NCBI GenBank assembly: GCA_947846985.1 | Contig: CANTUZ010000001.1 | Span: 112,981,757-113,045,756, forward strand | From: Fratercula arctica | Lineage: Eukaryota > Chordata > Aves > Charadriiformes > Alcidae | DNA: 64,000 bases | Direction: 5' to 3' | In this document: positions 1-12,480 of the stretch, in pieces | Position numbering within the stretch: position 1 is the first letter of the stretch | How the letters are laid out: each line of letters starts with the position of its first letter | Made by a program: the position numbers and the translations under genes | Notes under the pieces: generated by a model | Told to the model about the DNA's origin: nothing | The model's database searches: none | What the model saw: only the letters and a program-made list of their open reading frames with translations

Positions 1-683
1 GATATTGTTCTGGGAGAACTGAAGAATGGAAGTCCAACAAATGCAATAAGATTTATAAGAGCACATGTATTAGACTGTAATTCCATGGTACTCAGGAGAG
101 CTCACTCAGACTTTTGATACAATGCATGATGCTAAAAGATGTCATCATTACTATCATTCTTACTGTTCTTTTGATTCATAGAGTCAAGCAGAAGGAGCAA
201 CATCCAAAAGTGAGTAAAACAGCACTTGTAATATGAAGAGGTACAACCATATAGAAGAGCTAGTTTTTCACTGAGGATTTAGAAAGATATTGTTATGGAT
301 TTTGCTGTATCTTCTTGAAATGGGGACACATAACTATCGAAGTTAAGATAGTTTTAAAAAAGCGGTATAACAATGTTGAAAAGGACAGTGATCTCTACCT
401 CACAACTGCCTGGCCCACAAACTGGTAATAGAATTTTGTTTACTTGAATCATTTAGTTGATATGATTTTGCATTTGTGGTTCTGTGAAAGAAGCTCAGGA
501 AGATCAGTAAAAGTGATGGCTACACTGCAAATCAGGGTGTAGTGTGGAGATAGCCGTGCTTGCTTGAGGTCAGAAATGGAGAAACAGCATAAATGAGCAC
601 TTGTAGATGTTGGTACTGTAGCAGTTAGCTACTTCCTATGGTCTGTTCTGGAGAGAAAGCACAGAGCACTGGACTACAGAGTT

Positions 684-694
684 GGGGGGGGGGG
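684..694 (+). repeat. Poly(G) tract, 11 bases
   Basis: Eleven consecutive G, soon followed by an A-run. Length may be unreliable because long G-runs are prone to sequencing error. Confidence 0.9.
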
Positions 695-2146
695 AACAAC
701 TAAAAAAAAAAATCTAAGTGCAACAGATGCCTTGAGGCTGAGTATTGACTGAGAAAAGATTTGAATCATGAGCAAAGTCACCTTTTCTGTTGTTTCGTGT
801 GCTCTGTGCTCAGAGACATAGAACTTTGTGCTCTGTTTGTAAACTGGTATGACTTCATTACAGAAAACCCCCACTTACATCATCAGCTTCCCCTCCCAAA
901 TGAAAGGATTTTCAAATCTTTATATTCTTAGCTAACTGTTTCAGAATAAAACCAGCTACTTAAGAATGGCTGCAAAGGAGTCTGTACAGCAAACACATAG
1001 ATATGTGTGGGTAAAAAATTTGCAGTACCAATGTTCAGAAAACACATTGTGTTCTAAGTGCTTTTGCTTGTTTGCTTTGTCAGCGTACATAAATAATTGC
1101 ATGGTCTTGAGAATACAGTAGTGTTGATACCTGAAACAAAGGAACACTGTGAAGCAGATCAATTCTTCACTTAACTTCCTCTCATATATAGTCTTTCAGG
1201 CAAGAATTCTGATTGCCGGGTAGATGAATGCCAAGAAAGAGGCGCTTTGGGTAAACAGAAAGAGAAAAATGACTTAGGTGTAAGCAGATTTAGAAATATC
1301 TATGTTGCATTTTCCACTGTTTAGATTTAAAAGTGGGGAAAAAAAACCCCAAAACCCAACAAAGACTAGCAAGAAAAAAAAGACATATTTTACTCAGATA
1401 TAGAACATACTGTGATTGAAAGTTACTAAAATGATTATGCTCATTCCGAAGCCCTAAACCCAAGCGTTGGTTGTATGCAATGTATTTAAAAAACTTACTT
1501 TAAAAATCAAAAGTTAAAAAACTTAAGTTTAACTTGCATTACTCCACCTTGAAACGCATTAATTCAGTGCATTGCTCTTTCATTTCTCCATCTGAGAAAT
1601 GCACACTGCTGTCCAGAAAAAGTCTAGTTGTCTCAATCTGTGCAACAGATGTTAGTCATTGTGTCTCCTCCTCCCCTCCGCTGCCCTCCCCTGAAATGGA
1701 AATGTGGTCTTTGGCATTTATATTTCTCCAATGTAGGTGTGTGTCTGTTTAGGCTAATTGTGGCAACTGCTGAGATTAAAAAACAAGTCTGTGTTGAAGC
1801 TGATAAATCAGTTTTGTGAATTTTATCAGACATCCTCCTCTGCCATGTAATGAACTCCTTCCTAACTGGGAGATTTTCCTTTTTTCCAGAGTGTGGGCAA
1901 GCCCCTACATTTTCAAAAATGAATTTTTAGTATACTTTAAGGCATTTCAATTCTTGCTTCTTTTGTTTGACTTTTCTTCTTATGACTAATACCCATCAAA
2001 CTGAACACTAACATGATTAACAAAGACTCAGTAGAACTGACTGCAAGAAGGATCGCATAAATGTTGCATGCGATTGTGCAGCTCACAAGTTGCCAGGCTG
2101 CTAACCTGACAGCTATACAATAATAGATGCAACTGAGAAAATCTTC

Positions 2147-2161
2147 TTTTTTTTTTTTTTT
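2147..2161 (+). repeat. Poly(T) tract, 15 bases
   Basis: Uninterrupted T run. Confidence 0.95.
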
Positions 2162-5100
2162 ATTTCCTAATTGCATAAGAGCATTTTTGTTAGTTTTTCA
2201 AATATTTCATCCTTTAGGGCGATTAAAGAAGCGGCACACCTGCGGTTGCCCCATATGTTCCTTTCGTGAAAGTTGCTGCTTCTCACTTCATGAGCCACAA
2301 AGAGGGAGCTGCTTGTCCTCACTTGCTGAATCGTTTTTCTTCTTCCTGACTCATTGCTACATGCTTTAGTGAACTCTGAGTTTCTTTTTTGTATAAGCAT
2401 GTGGGTATGGCACTGATTCAGGTAATAACCACGTGTGGATCTGTCATCTGAGTTACTGACGCCCACGCTAGCAAGATTAAAGCTTGTTCCAAAGATGCTT
2501 GTCATTCAGCAAGAAAACCTTCAACTGCACTGGACTTTTTTTTTTCATGATCTATGGTCACTCTACAGACACTTTCCTCACCAAGCTTTAAAGAGATGTA
2601 TGTTATCACTCCTCTCTTTTGGTCATGAGAAAATAATGTTTCGATTTAATCCTGAAAAAAACCCATATTTCTATCAATTTATTATGTAAAATGTAAGAAG
2701 TAAGGTAACGTTATTGTGAACAGTAACAGAACTTTTGGTTTTCCTGCAAATTTGACACAAGCAAACATTTTCTCAGCAATGTGCAGAATGAATGTTGTTC
2801 TCTCTTTTCTAGAAGAAACTCGTTCAAGTCAACATTTTGTTAGGTACCAAATAACCTTTAGAATAATTCAGTAAATTATAAAATAAAAGACTTCAACTAA
2901 AATATTCTTACAGCCAAGCAGGAAATCTAGTCAACCATTACTGACATGGATTCACTGATCTAGAAAATTACTTTAATGCACATATCAATATACTTGCTGA
3001 TTTCTTACGTTTCAATGGATTTAAAAAAAAATTGTTATTGCAGAGAGCCCTTGTGTTTCACATGTTATAAAATTCACTAAAACTTTTCTATACTAAAGCA
3101 ATAATGAAGCTGTTGTAGCTACTAGGTTTACCTTTTTTTAATAAAAATTAATACATTTTTAAGTAGAACTTAGCTGTAAAAATATCAGTGTTAATGTGGA
3201 GCTGATAAATTAACTGCATTCAACAGGCAAAAAATCAACTGTGAATCTCATTGCAGATCCATAACGGATTCTTTGTGCAAAAGGACATACCAAAACATGA
3301 TTTTAAGGAAGACAGAAAATTGTTGCATTGTTGCATTGACATCCCTGTTGTTGTGAGAAGTTGGAATTACTTCCTAAGAAAGATGCAATTTTTCTAATTG
3401 CAAATAATTGATGAATAAAGTTATTCTGATGGCCTGTTGGCATATAGTAGGCTTTTTTGGTTAAAGAGACAAAGATTTCAGTCCAGGTGACATTGAAGCT
3501 AATGGTAACATTTTGCTGCTTCTTGCAGAAATTCAGAAGTCAGTTCTGACTGAGTTCCTAGTTCTGCCATTGGCTTCACAACGCATACCCATCCTCTCCC
3601 TTTTTGTGCTTTCTGAGGAGTCAGAATTTAACTGTCCCATGAGAGAGGATTAACGAATGCCTGTATCTAAAAATACATCTTATGAATGTGTAAAGTGAAG
3701 ACTTTTGGAAAATGTTTTTCTGCTGATGCCTTTTGAGTTATGGTAGTTATACCAACTCATTACCTTTAAGAACACTAAGGACAAGAATTTCAGACAAGTA
3801 TGATATTTGGGTTGAAGCTTTTTATTCATAGACCACTGGAAATCACAGACCCTGTGTTAAATTCTCACAAATAAAAGGGATCCAAAGGTCACAATAAAGA
3901 AAGAAACAGACTCTAGAATAAAAACTCAGAGATTTTGAATAACAGACTGTTCCTTCCATCTACTGTGAAAGTGAGGTCAAGTGATGATTAAAAAAAATTA
4001 TTTTCCATGTAGCTATTTTTGAGGGCAGCTAGAGAATTCAGGTATATAGTTTCCTTTTAACTAATCTATTCTAAACTAAATTTAAAAACTAGAAATTGTT
4101 CTTATGCCTAAACCCCTTAACAGTTTCCTTGAGGCAATCTCTACAATCTATTAGGGACACGATGTTTAATGCTACATGTACTGCATTTATGCACTTCTAA
4201 ATTTGTATTGGCAGGGGGGAAAAAAAGTATAATACGTGAATGTATTTTTCTGATTCACATCTGTTTAATAGTCCAAGGCTCACGAGTACAGCAGGGGAGG
4301 TCTAGGGATATCTTAAAAACAACTGATTTAATGATTGGCTATATATGAGGAGTGTGGCATTTGTAAATAACCCTCCTAGAGAGGACTGGAAAAAAATACA
4401 ATCAGTATACAGCACCATACTTAGCGAAGCCACGGCAGCTTTTTCCTGTCTCTGTTGCTACATGGCACACATCCAGATATCTGCTGTACTAACATTTGCT
4501 CCTGGGAGGAGATGAAGAAAAAAGGGTCCATAAGGTTTCCATTGGCCTAGACAACTGAAACATCTGCTAGATTCATGAGCAGCTTGCTGGCCTAAGTCAG
4601 CAGGGAGAAATGCTGCAGATCAGCACTGCCATATCAATAGATATTTCATAGACCGTAGGGAAGAAAGAAGAAAGTCAGTAGAGTAAGTGATTTTATTTCA
4701 AAGTACACCAAAGTCTTGTGTAGTTTTGTGCAAAATGATATCTAAATTGCGCAAAATTAGAGCCACATCTACAACTGATCAGGGTGCAAGACTCATTAGG
4801 GAACAGGTACATGAAAGAATAGCAGAATGCAATCGTGATCTTCTAATATCTGCTAATAGGAGCAAGTCACCTAGGTTCCCACGTGAAATTTGACAAAAAG
4901 CAGTCACCTGAGAAAATATTCCCTTTACTTAGGAGCTTGGACCAGAAGAAGCCTCCTCTGTCTTTCTGAAATACAAATAGTGTGAAGATGATTGTTGGAG
5001 GGGAATTGGCTGTTCTGAGTCAGGACACACAACAGAGAAAAAGAGCAAGTGTTGAAGAGACAAGGGGACAAGACAGAGGAGAATATACATCCTCATTTGG

Positions 5101-5668
5101 TGTAGACTGCCTTTCATCTCTTTAGTTCAAGCCTGGGTTCTGGCACCTGAAAGTGTAGTCTGGCCTAAGTAATTTTGTTTATAGTTGGGTGCCAGTTAGG
5201 CTCAAAAGGGCTACTCTAGAACCATACACAGTGATCGTTCTCTGGATGGAATTCTTGGTGTTATTTTATTGTGTAAACTGCAAGAGGGAAAAAATCAAAT
5301 ACTTACTTAGTTTTGAAACTCTTATTTCATATTGGAACTTGTGTTTGCTTAAACAGAGCTGTGTTTCAGAGGTCTCCTCTGTACTACAGAGAGTCAAACA
5401 TCAAAGAAGGTAAATATTGACATGGTGGGTGAAATCACCAGAAACAAAATCTGTGTGAATATACAGATGATCACAAGTGGAAAACCTTTTGTTAATCATT
5501 CAGGCTTTTGCTCTGTGAGAATCAGAACTGCTTTCTTCAGGGAATGTTCCCAGTTGGCTGGGATGCGTCTATGTATTGATCAACACAAAGTCATTAATGG
5601 AGTGCCTTTTCAGGTAAAACCATCTGCAGGCACGGTATTTCCCACCTTTAAGACAGTACTGCCTTTTA

Positions 5669-5708
5669 ACACACCCCCCCCACACACACACACACCCCCA
5701 CCCCAACC
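5669..5708 (+). repeat. C-run and (CA)n low-complexity tract
   Basis: A run of eight C followed by about eight CA dinucleotides and further C-rich sequence. Confidence 0.93.
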
Positions 5709-7810
5709 TTTCACAACAGTTTTAGCAGTAAATATATTTGCTATTAAAGGGATTTTATTTGAAAGTGTGTTTAATTTGTCCATATTGTGTTACATTGAGA
5801 GAACTCCTTGGTGTTGATCTCCATTTACCACTAGAATATTTTAGTTGGGACTGTTTACAACCGCAGAGTATTTCACTGAAAAACACTGTTAATCTGGTAA
5901 TCCGAACAGACAAGTGTAACACCACATACAGTGTCTCTGATCAAAATCTGATTTTTGCACCTTTGCTTTTTCTTCATTTACCTTTGAGGATTACATATGA
6001 TCTGAAGCAAACTGAAGCAATTAGTGAAAGCATTGAAGTCCAGGTAGCAAAGGTTTATTTAATGTACCAGTACAACGACAGGTGATTCTTGTTCAGGTTT
6101 ATTTCCAAGCCAGTGGCAGTATGATCAGTGTTTAGATACGCTGTTCTGTTCTAATTAAAATATACAGTCTGAAGTAGAAAGAAGTTAAATTCACAGAAAA
6201 AAGTGGGCTTTTTAGATGGCTACCTCACTGTTCTTCTTCATCCCCCTCCTGTTTGTGTGTATATGTGTAAACATGTACAAGATACATGTTACTTCTTTAT
6301 TTTAACAAGAATAAAAGGTAGTGTGTGGGTACATAGTAAGGCAAACCTAGAACAGTTTTCATTTTCACTTTCGCTCAGCTGTTTGGTACAGTGAAAAAAT
6401 CCAGCTTCTGTTTAAACACAGAAGGTTTAAAGTGGTGAGTGAGCTTTTGCCAGCGGTATTTGTAAATAAGGTGAAGCAGTTCAGTGATGGTGCAGTTTGT
6501 GGATTCCTGAATAGTCTCTGAGGTTACCAATGTTGAAAGAACAGCACTACTTGGAGCTGACTTGTATAGCTGCATCTTCTGCTGTCTTTTAACATCTCTC
6601 TTGGGTGAAATTTCAGAAAGTGGCAAGACAAAGCTAAAAGTGGAAGGATTTTAAACCTTGATTGTGTTCTGCTCAGACAGAAAGAGTGATTGAACAGCGA
6701 AGACAGATAAGCGGACAGACAAAAATAATGTCCTTGCCAGATGGGTTACCTGCATGTTCGACTTCAAACTCCATTATCTATTTTAAGGATGAAGGAAGAA
6801 GGAAAACTGTATTTCTGGAGAGATGCAAGAATATTATCTTTTATAATGACTCAGTAACTGGAAAACCTGAGAGAGTATTTTTGATAATAGGTTGGAAATG
6901 TTTCAGAGATGGGAGCAAGAAAACAATGAAAGGGATTATGGCAAAAAAGAGGAGAAAAATATTGAATCAGTTCTCTGATTTCATTGCATTCTTTCTTGGT
7001 TCTATAATTCTCTTTTCACTGGAATGTTTAATTTAGAAAAATTAAAACCAATGTATTTTGGCTTTTCTGAACAGCAATGGTTTGCTTTTAACACTTTGGG
7101 AAAAATGTAGTATTTCTAATGTTTTTAGTCCATCTCTACTTCTCCTCTAGCTAAAGTTATTTTCTCAATTATTTCTGAATTTCTAGTAATTTCAGTCTTC
7201 CTTCAGCACTACTTCTTCCAAAAAAACTTTACTATTTTCCAAAATGTCTTCACCCAATTGATGTTACACGCTTTCATACGTGCCTAGAGCATGTCAAGCC
7301 AAGATTTTAACAGGGTAGTGCTGTGGGAAAGGGTGTGATTTGGCTACTGAAGTAGCTGTGACATCAGGTTCTGGAAGCAGATCAGTAGAATATCTGACTT
7401 GAATGAAGGGGTAATACATGCAGCCGGTGGACGGGCACTCACCTGAGCCAATGCTAGGCACTGCCCAGTTGTGTGGAAACACAAGTAGGATGAGGTTCGC
7501 ACGTAGAATCCAGCAACAACAGTTGCAAATGTCCGGTGCACAGTTTGATCAGGCAGTGACAGCTGTTAACAATAGCTTACACGAATTCATAATTGACAGA
7601 AAAGATGAAATATACAGGATTAAAGAGAGAACCTTTGGCTCTGATTTAGGAAGTCTATGGAAAAGATTAATTTACTTCTTTGCTACATTAGCTGTTGTTT
7701 GTCATGTGCTCCATATTGAAGCTCTGTGTATAAATATTTGTAGTTCTCAGTTCTGGAAGAACAACTTATACAAAAAGATGTGGCAATCTAGCTTTCTTCC
7801 CTTCCTATTA

Positions 7811-7905
7811 CATAAAAATAACACCACAAACAAAACCCAACAAAAACCTGAAAACAAAAAAAAAAACACAAAAAAATCACCCAAAGAAACAAAAAAAACC
7901 CCCGA
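7811..7905 (+). repeat. A-rich low-complexity tract
   Basis: AACACCACAAACAAAACCCA and similar CAAA/CCCA-rich sequence with runs of up to eleven A. It forms the Lys/Asn/Thr-rich C-terminal part of a chance open frame. Confidence 0.85.
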
Positions 7906-10627
7906 CCCCAAAGCCTGCATTATCCTAGGTGGGCTGAACTTTCACACTAATCCTAAAGAGTCCAAATACCTGTACAACATTTTTCAGAACACTTACTCCA
8001 GGCTGCTGCCTCAGTCTAGGATTGGGTGAGTGATTTTGTCTTGTGAACATCTCTGAATATGATTATAGTTTTCTTATTTCTTTGATATTTGTCTTTCAAC
8101 TGTTCTTGTTGCAAGGGGGGAGAAAGACATCTGCTCGTCTTGGTTATCAACCTTTCAAATGGCATTCTATGAAGATAAAATGCTTTTGTGACCTTATGAT
8201 AATTAAATTTCTGGACGTTCCCGAGGTTACGTGTCTGTGTCATCTTTCTAGGAATACGTTCCTTGAGAAGGAATAGATTCCCCATTTATAATTGTTGCAG
8301 AACTGTGGTTAATTTCATTTTCTTTTCTACCCCACTTATTTACCTACCAAACTGCTTCTGGATAGAGTGTGCTTGAAAGAGGATTATCTGTGTTGCCATA
8401 AACTTCGGGCATTGCTTCAGGGCACCTTTACTAGCATTTACTTCCTAGATACTTGAAAGATTTGTTGTTAAGAGTATTAAAATATATATCTACAGACCCA
8501 CATTGATCTCATTTTAAGTAACTCTCAGTTTTGTGGGTTTTTTTTAAATAAAAAGAAAATGTGTTAATCATGCACTTTAAAGAGTAGGCACAGTTTGCAT
8601 TACGTTCAGATAAACATGTAAGCTTTTTGATGCTTATCAGTATTTTCTGGATATTTTTGAATGTACAGAATTAGAAAGAAAATCTCTCACACAAAATATT
8701 CATTCAGGACTTGTGACCATTTCCCCAAAGTGGAACCATGCTGTGCCAGGCTGGAGTGCATCAGAACATTTGTGTTCTTTTTTGATTTCTTTTATTGTTG
8801 TTGTTTGGTTGGCGGTTTTTGCACTTGTTGAAGTGCAGTCGACTTTCAGAGGGTAAATGGCTGGGTCATTTCATCACGGTGCCAAACAGCTGTGGCTTGC
8901 AATGAGTTATCACATGGAGACAGGATGGAAAATGTGTGAAAATTGTGTGCTTTGGATTGCATTTCATTGCAGTCAGTTTTAGAACCATTGTAAGTACTTG
9001 CTAATGGTTCATTTGTATTAATCCATTGCATTCAAATTACACTGCAGTATATTTTAAATTATATTTTATCATTGCTAAACATCTGCATGATAGTTGTTTG
9101 ATGTGATACATAAAGAACTCACAACGTAAGTCAGATAGCATGTGTAGCTGCGTGCTTTACTTTAAAATTGACAATATAGGTGTTAGTCTTCCCATAATGT
9201 TTAGACCCAGATAGTTTTCCTATTGTCCTCTTGGTGTCAAAACTTTTTTGGCACACATACTACAGAATTGCCACCTCACTGATGAGGTGCTGGCTGTGGA
9301 CAACCCTGGCTGTGTTACAGTCTTCTTAGAAAAATCAGCAATGTTAAGTTCTTCTCGTTCTTTTGTAGCCATTTGGGTAAACTATTCAGATTCGTGTGAA
9401 TGTAACTAGAGATGGAACTTTTGTTTGGAATTGATGGTTATTCCTTTTACCTGGCTCTTATTCTATGGAGACTTTCCACAGTGAAAGAGAGGAGTATCCA
9501 AAGCAGAGTATTTTTTTATTTTGAACTGATTATTTATTGTAGTTAAGCAATTAATCAGAAGACAGAGAGAGAGTGTTCAGACAGAGTGCTGCCTCCAGAT
9601 TGTATGTTGCAGTGTGACAGTCAGTTTTTGGGGCTGCAAAATCACAGAGTTAAGACAGGAGTCTGGAGAAGTGACTGTATTAAACACTCTTGATACTGAA
9701 CTAAAATACAAAACTCTGATATAGCAAATCAAGCAGTATAGGCTGACTGACTACTGTTTTACCTCTGTGATTTTTTTTTGGGGGGGGATGGCCTACATTT
9801 GGAGAGATGGGAGCTTTCCTCTATTCTCTGCAAAAGTAACTTTTTTTGGGGGGATGGGCTAATATTGCTTGAGTGTCGTGTATATTTCTGTTGGAAATAG
9901 ATTTTATAATTTAAGTTTCTTTCTTTTATAATTTATGTTACTTTCATTACTCACTTTAGAAACACCATCATTAGCTTATGATCTTACCTTGTTTCTGTTG
10001 ACGTGCTTTACATTTCCAAATATGAATTTCACTTTGTCCTTAAACCCCTAAATATTCTCCAGTTTCTGAAAAACTCAGAGCCCTATCTTCGGTTCTATCA
10101 CTAAGTCACCTTTGTCCTAAACCTGCCTCTAAGCAGTGGCGTACATTCATGCAAAGACAAAGTCAAAGTCCTTTTATTTTCTTTTAAAATGATGTGTCCA
10201 GAACTTCATTTCATGTGTTACTCAGAGGTTAAGATTGAACAGAGAAGTAATAAATTTTAACAGTAAGTACTTTCAGTAGCAAGAATGGCTGAGTACGTAA
10301 CTGATGTGAAGTTGATAGTGCCTGATACCGACTTAAACCAATGAAGGTTCTAAACTGACTTTTATGAGGGGTGATCTGCCTTACTTGTGTTTGTTGTGTT
10401 AACTGCAAGAAGTACCAGTTAGTTTGATGAAATGCTTGGATTTGCAGGAGAAGAAAGCACATGGTGTTTTCTAACTTTGTAGCAAGAGACAGATTTGATA
10501 GGTTTGTATGTGTATGTATATTTGTCTCCACCAAAGCTTTATATATTTCTTCCACTACCCTATTATCTGGCTTCTGTGTAATTTATTTATGCATTTTCTT
10601 CTTTGACCACTGATGTGAAATAAGAAA

Positions 10628-10740
10628 ATGCCATTATTCTCATTTTACAGATTAGGAATGGAAATGTGGTGACAATGAGGCCCAAACCCTTAAAGAAATT
10701 AAAGTGCCTGATTCCTTATTCTTCATGTTAGAATTGGGTA
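10628..10740 (-). repeat. MIR/CORE-SINE-like ancient repeat fragment
   Basis: CCATTATTCTCATTTTACAG followed by ATTAGGAA and later CAATGAGGCCCAAACCC matches the reverse complement of the MIR-type core, whose signature is CATTTTACAGATGAGGAAAC and a CTGAGGC block. Only the core is recognisable. Confidence 0.5.
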
Positions 10741-10981
10741 CCTTTCTGATTTCAGAGAAAAAGGGCTTTACAGTTTGTTAAGGTGCAAAGAATTGAGCAT
10801 AGCACTTTAAAGTGAAAAGTGACAGAGAGCTCTAAACTATATTTGCGCTTATGAGGAACAGAAAATTCATCAGTTTCTTATCACAGTCATGGGAAGATGA
10901 AGTTCACTTTAATTATTTCTGGGTTTGTGACTTCCGTCTCAAATACAGAGTGGTGGAGGGGAATGCCTTTTTCCCCCTTTC

Positions 10982-10998
10982 TAAATAAATAAATAAAT
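10982..10998 (+). repeat. (TAAA)n short microsatellite
   Basis: Four consecutive TAAA units. Confidence 0.9.
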
Positions 10999-12410
10999 GT
11001 GTAAGTAAAATCGCTGGCTACTTTTCTCCGTTCACAAACAAATAATACCATAGTGGTAGCTTGAAAAGAGTAAAAAATAGTCATTTATATGAGGTTCCTA
11101 GGAAACAGCACTGTGTGTACATACTTTTTATTCCATTGTTTCTCTCACATTTTTTCCTGTTTATCTTTCTTGTAATTGTGCTTCAATATGTAATTTTCTC
11201 AAATTTCTATCTGGAAGCTCTTTCACTGAAATACATTCTGAATCAATTATATCTTGAGTTAGCTGCTGTTGTAGAAACATACACCTGAAACACAGGGAAT
11301 GAAGGAAGGAACAAAGCCTTCCTCCTTCTCTATTATTGCTGTCTAACATAAATGCTATAGTCTGAAATCAGCGGCTGTACTGTCATGCTCTTGTCCTTTG
11401 TATTATTTTCATAATTGCTTAAACGTTTAAAAAAGCCTAATGACCTTGAATGCACAGTTTGGGGGTAACAGTTATGTTCTGAGTTATTTCTTCTCTCTCT
11501 CCTAAAACTCTGTCATTCTGTAGTAAATTTCTACAGTGTTCTCATTAACTCCAATTTTCTCTGGAAGTGGTTTCGTTACTGGAGCATGTAATAGTTACCA
11601 GAGCACACTTTCTTTTTTTTTTTTCTTTGTTTTGTTTCTTTTTTAAACAATGTTTCTTCAGTGAGTAAACTATTTACAGGACATACTCTCTGAGGATGAA
11701 CTCGAAAAAAATTATGCTATCCAGATATGGGATTAAATTATTGCCATTTAAAACACCAAGTTAGGAAAGCCCAGTCGACCCAGTCAAAGACTCTCTGTGT
11801 ATCAAATTGTGCTCAGGCAAATTTCTCTTTCTTTAAAAATGCTGTATGAACACAGTTTAGCACACAGTCTACATTGTTGTCTTGTATTTCAGAATAGAGC
11901 AAAGTAGTTGTATCAAGAGTTAAATAATCTTTAATCCATAGTCAATATTTTACCACACTCATAAAACTGTTCTTAGAAATTAAATAATAGGGCCAGCAAC
12001 TTTTTTTGTAATTTCCTTCTTCAGAATTTCCAGGACACTAACATTCTATACAGTATCTGTGCTAAATAAATAAAGGGGATTCATTCCTATTGAAAAGTTA
12101 GAAGAAACAGTAGTTGCACAGTAACGCAGGCCTCAGTTTGTGCCTGCTGAATTGCAGTTCACAGTACCATTTTTCTTTAAATTAGATAAAGACAAGCTAA
12201 TAACACTTCATCTCCTTGGAGAGATGTTTGCATTATTTCATATATGAATTAAGAGAGAAAGCCAGGAAACTGATTCAGTATATTTAGATGTTTCATCATA
12301 CTGTCTTTTTGTCCTAATATGCATTCTTCCTACAGATGCAGGCTGCTATTTGAAGTAGTAAGTTGCTTGCCTGCTCACCCAAATATTTACTCTGTATTTT
12401 CCTTTCTTTA

Positions 12411-12480
12411 GGCCCTAGTCCTATTGAAGTCAATACTAAAAAGTCTGACTGATTTGAAAAATAATTTGCTCAAGATTTAG
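12411..12480. repeat. Ancient amniote interspersed repeat remnant
   Basis: GGCCCTAGTCCTATTGAAGT continuing CAATACTAAAA resembles a widespread sauropsid/amniote repeat with the signature GGGCCTGATCCTGC, CCCATTGAAGTCAATGG. The element is palindromic in character, so strand is not assigned. I cannot name the family with certainty. Confidence 0.45.

Larger units (their letters stand above)
1..10627 (+). other. CADM2: CADM2 upstream intron, part 1
   Basis: AT-rich intronic sequence. Apart from the listed G, T, C/CA and A-rich tracts, I see no exon, RNA gene or recognisable transposon. Bases 2040-2500 are slightly richer in CpG and contain an E-box CACGTG at 2430-2435. Two T-run/G-run motifs at about 9771-9796 and 9841-9863 resemble each other. 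The strand and gene assignment follow from the exon at 20667-20816; it is an inference that no other gene lies here. Confidence 0.6.

Noticed and set aside
7418..8029. A 203-codon open frame on the + strand, the longest in the window.
   Set aside because: Its last third is an A-rich low-complexity tract that reads as Lys/Asn/Thr, and the rest matches no family I know. No splice or promoter context supports it. A translated search against bird proteins would settle it; no hit would confirm chance.
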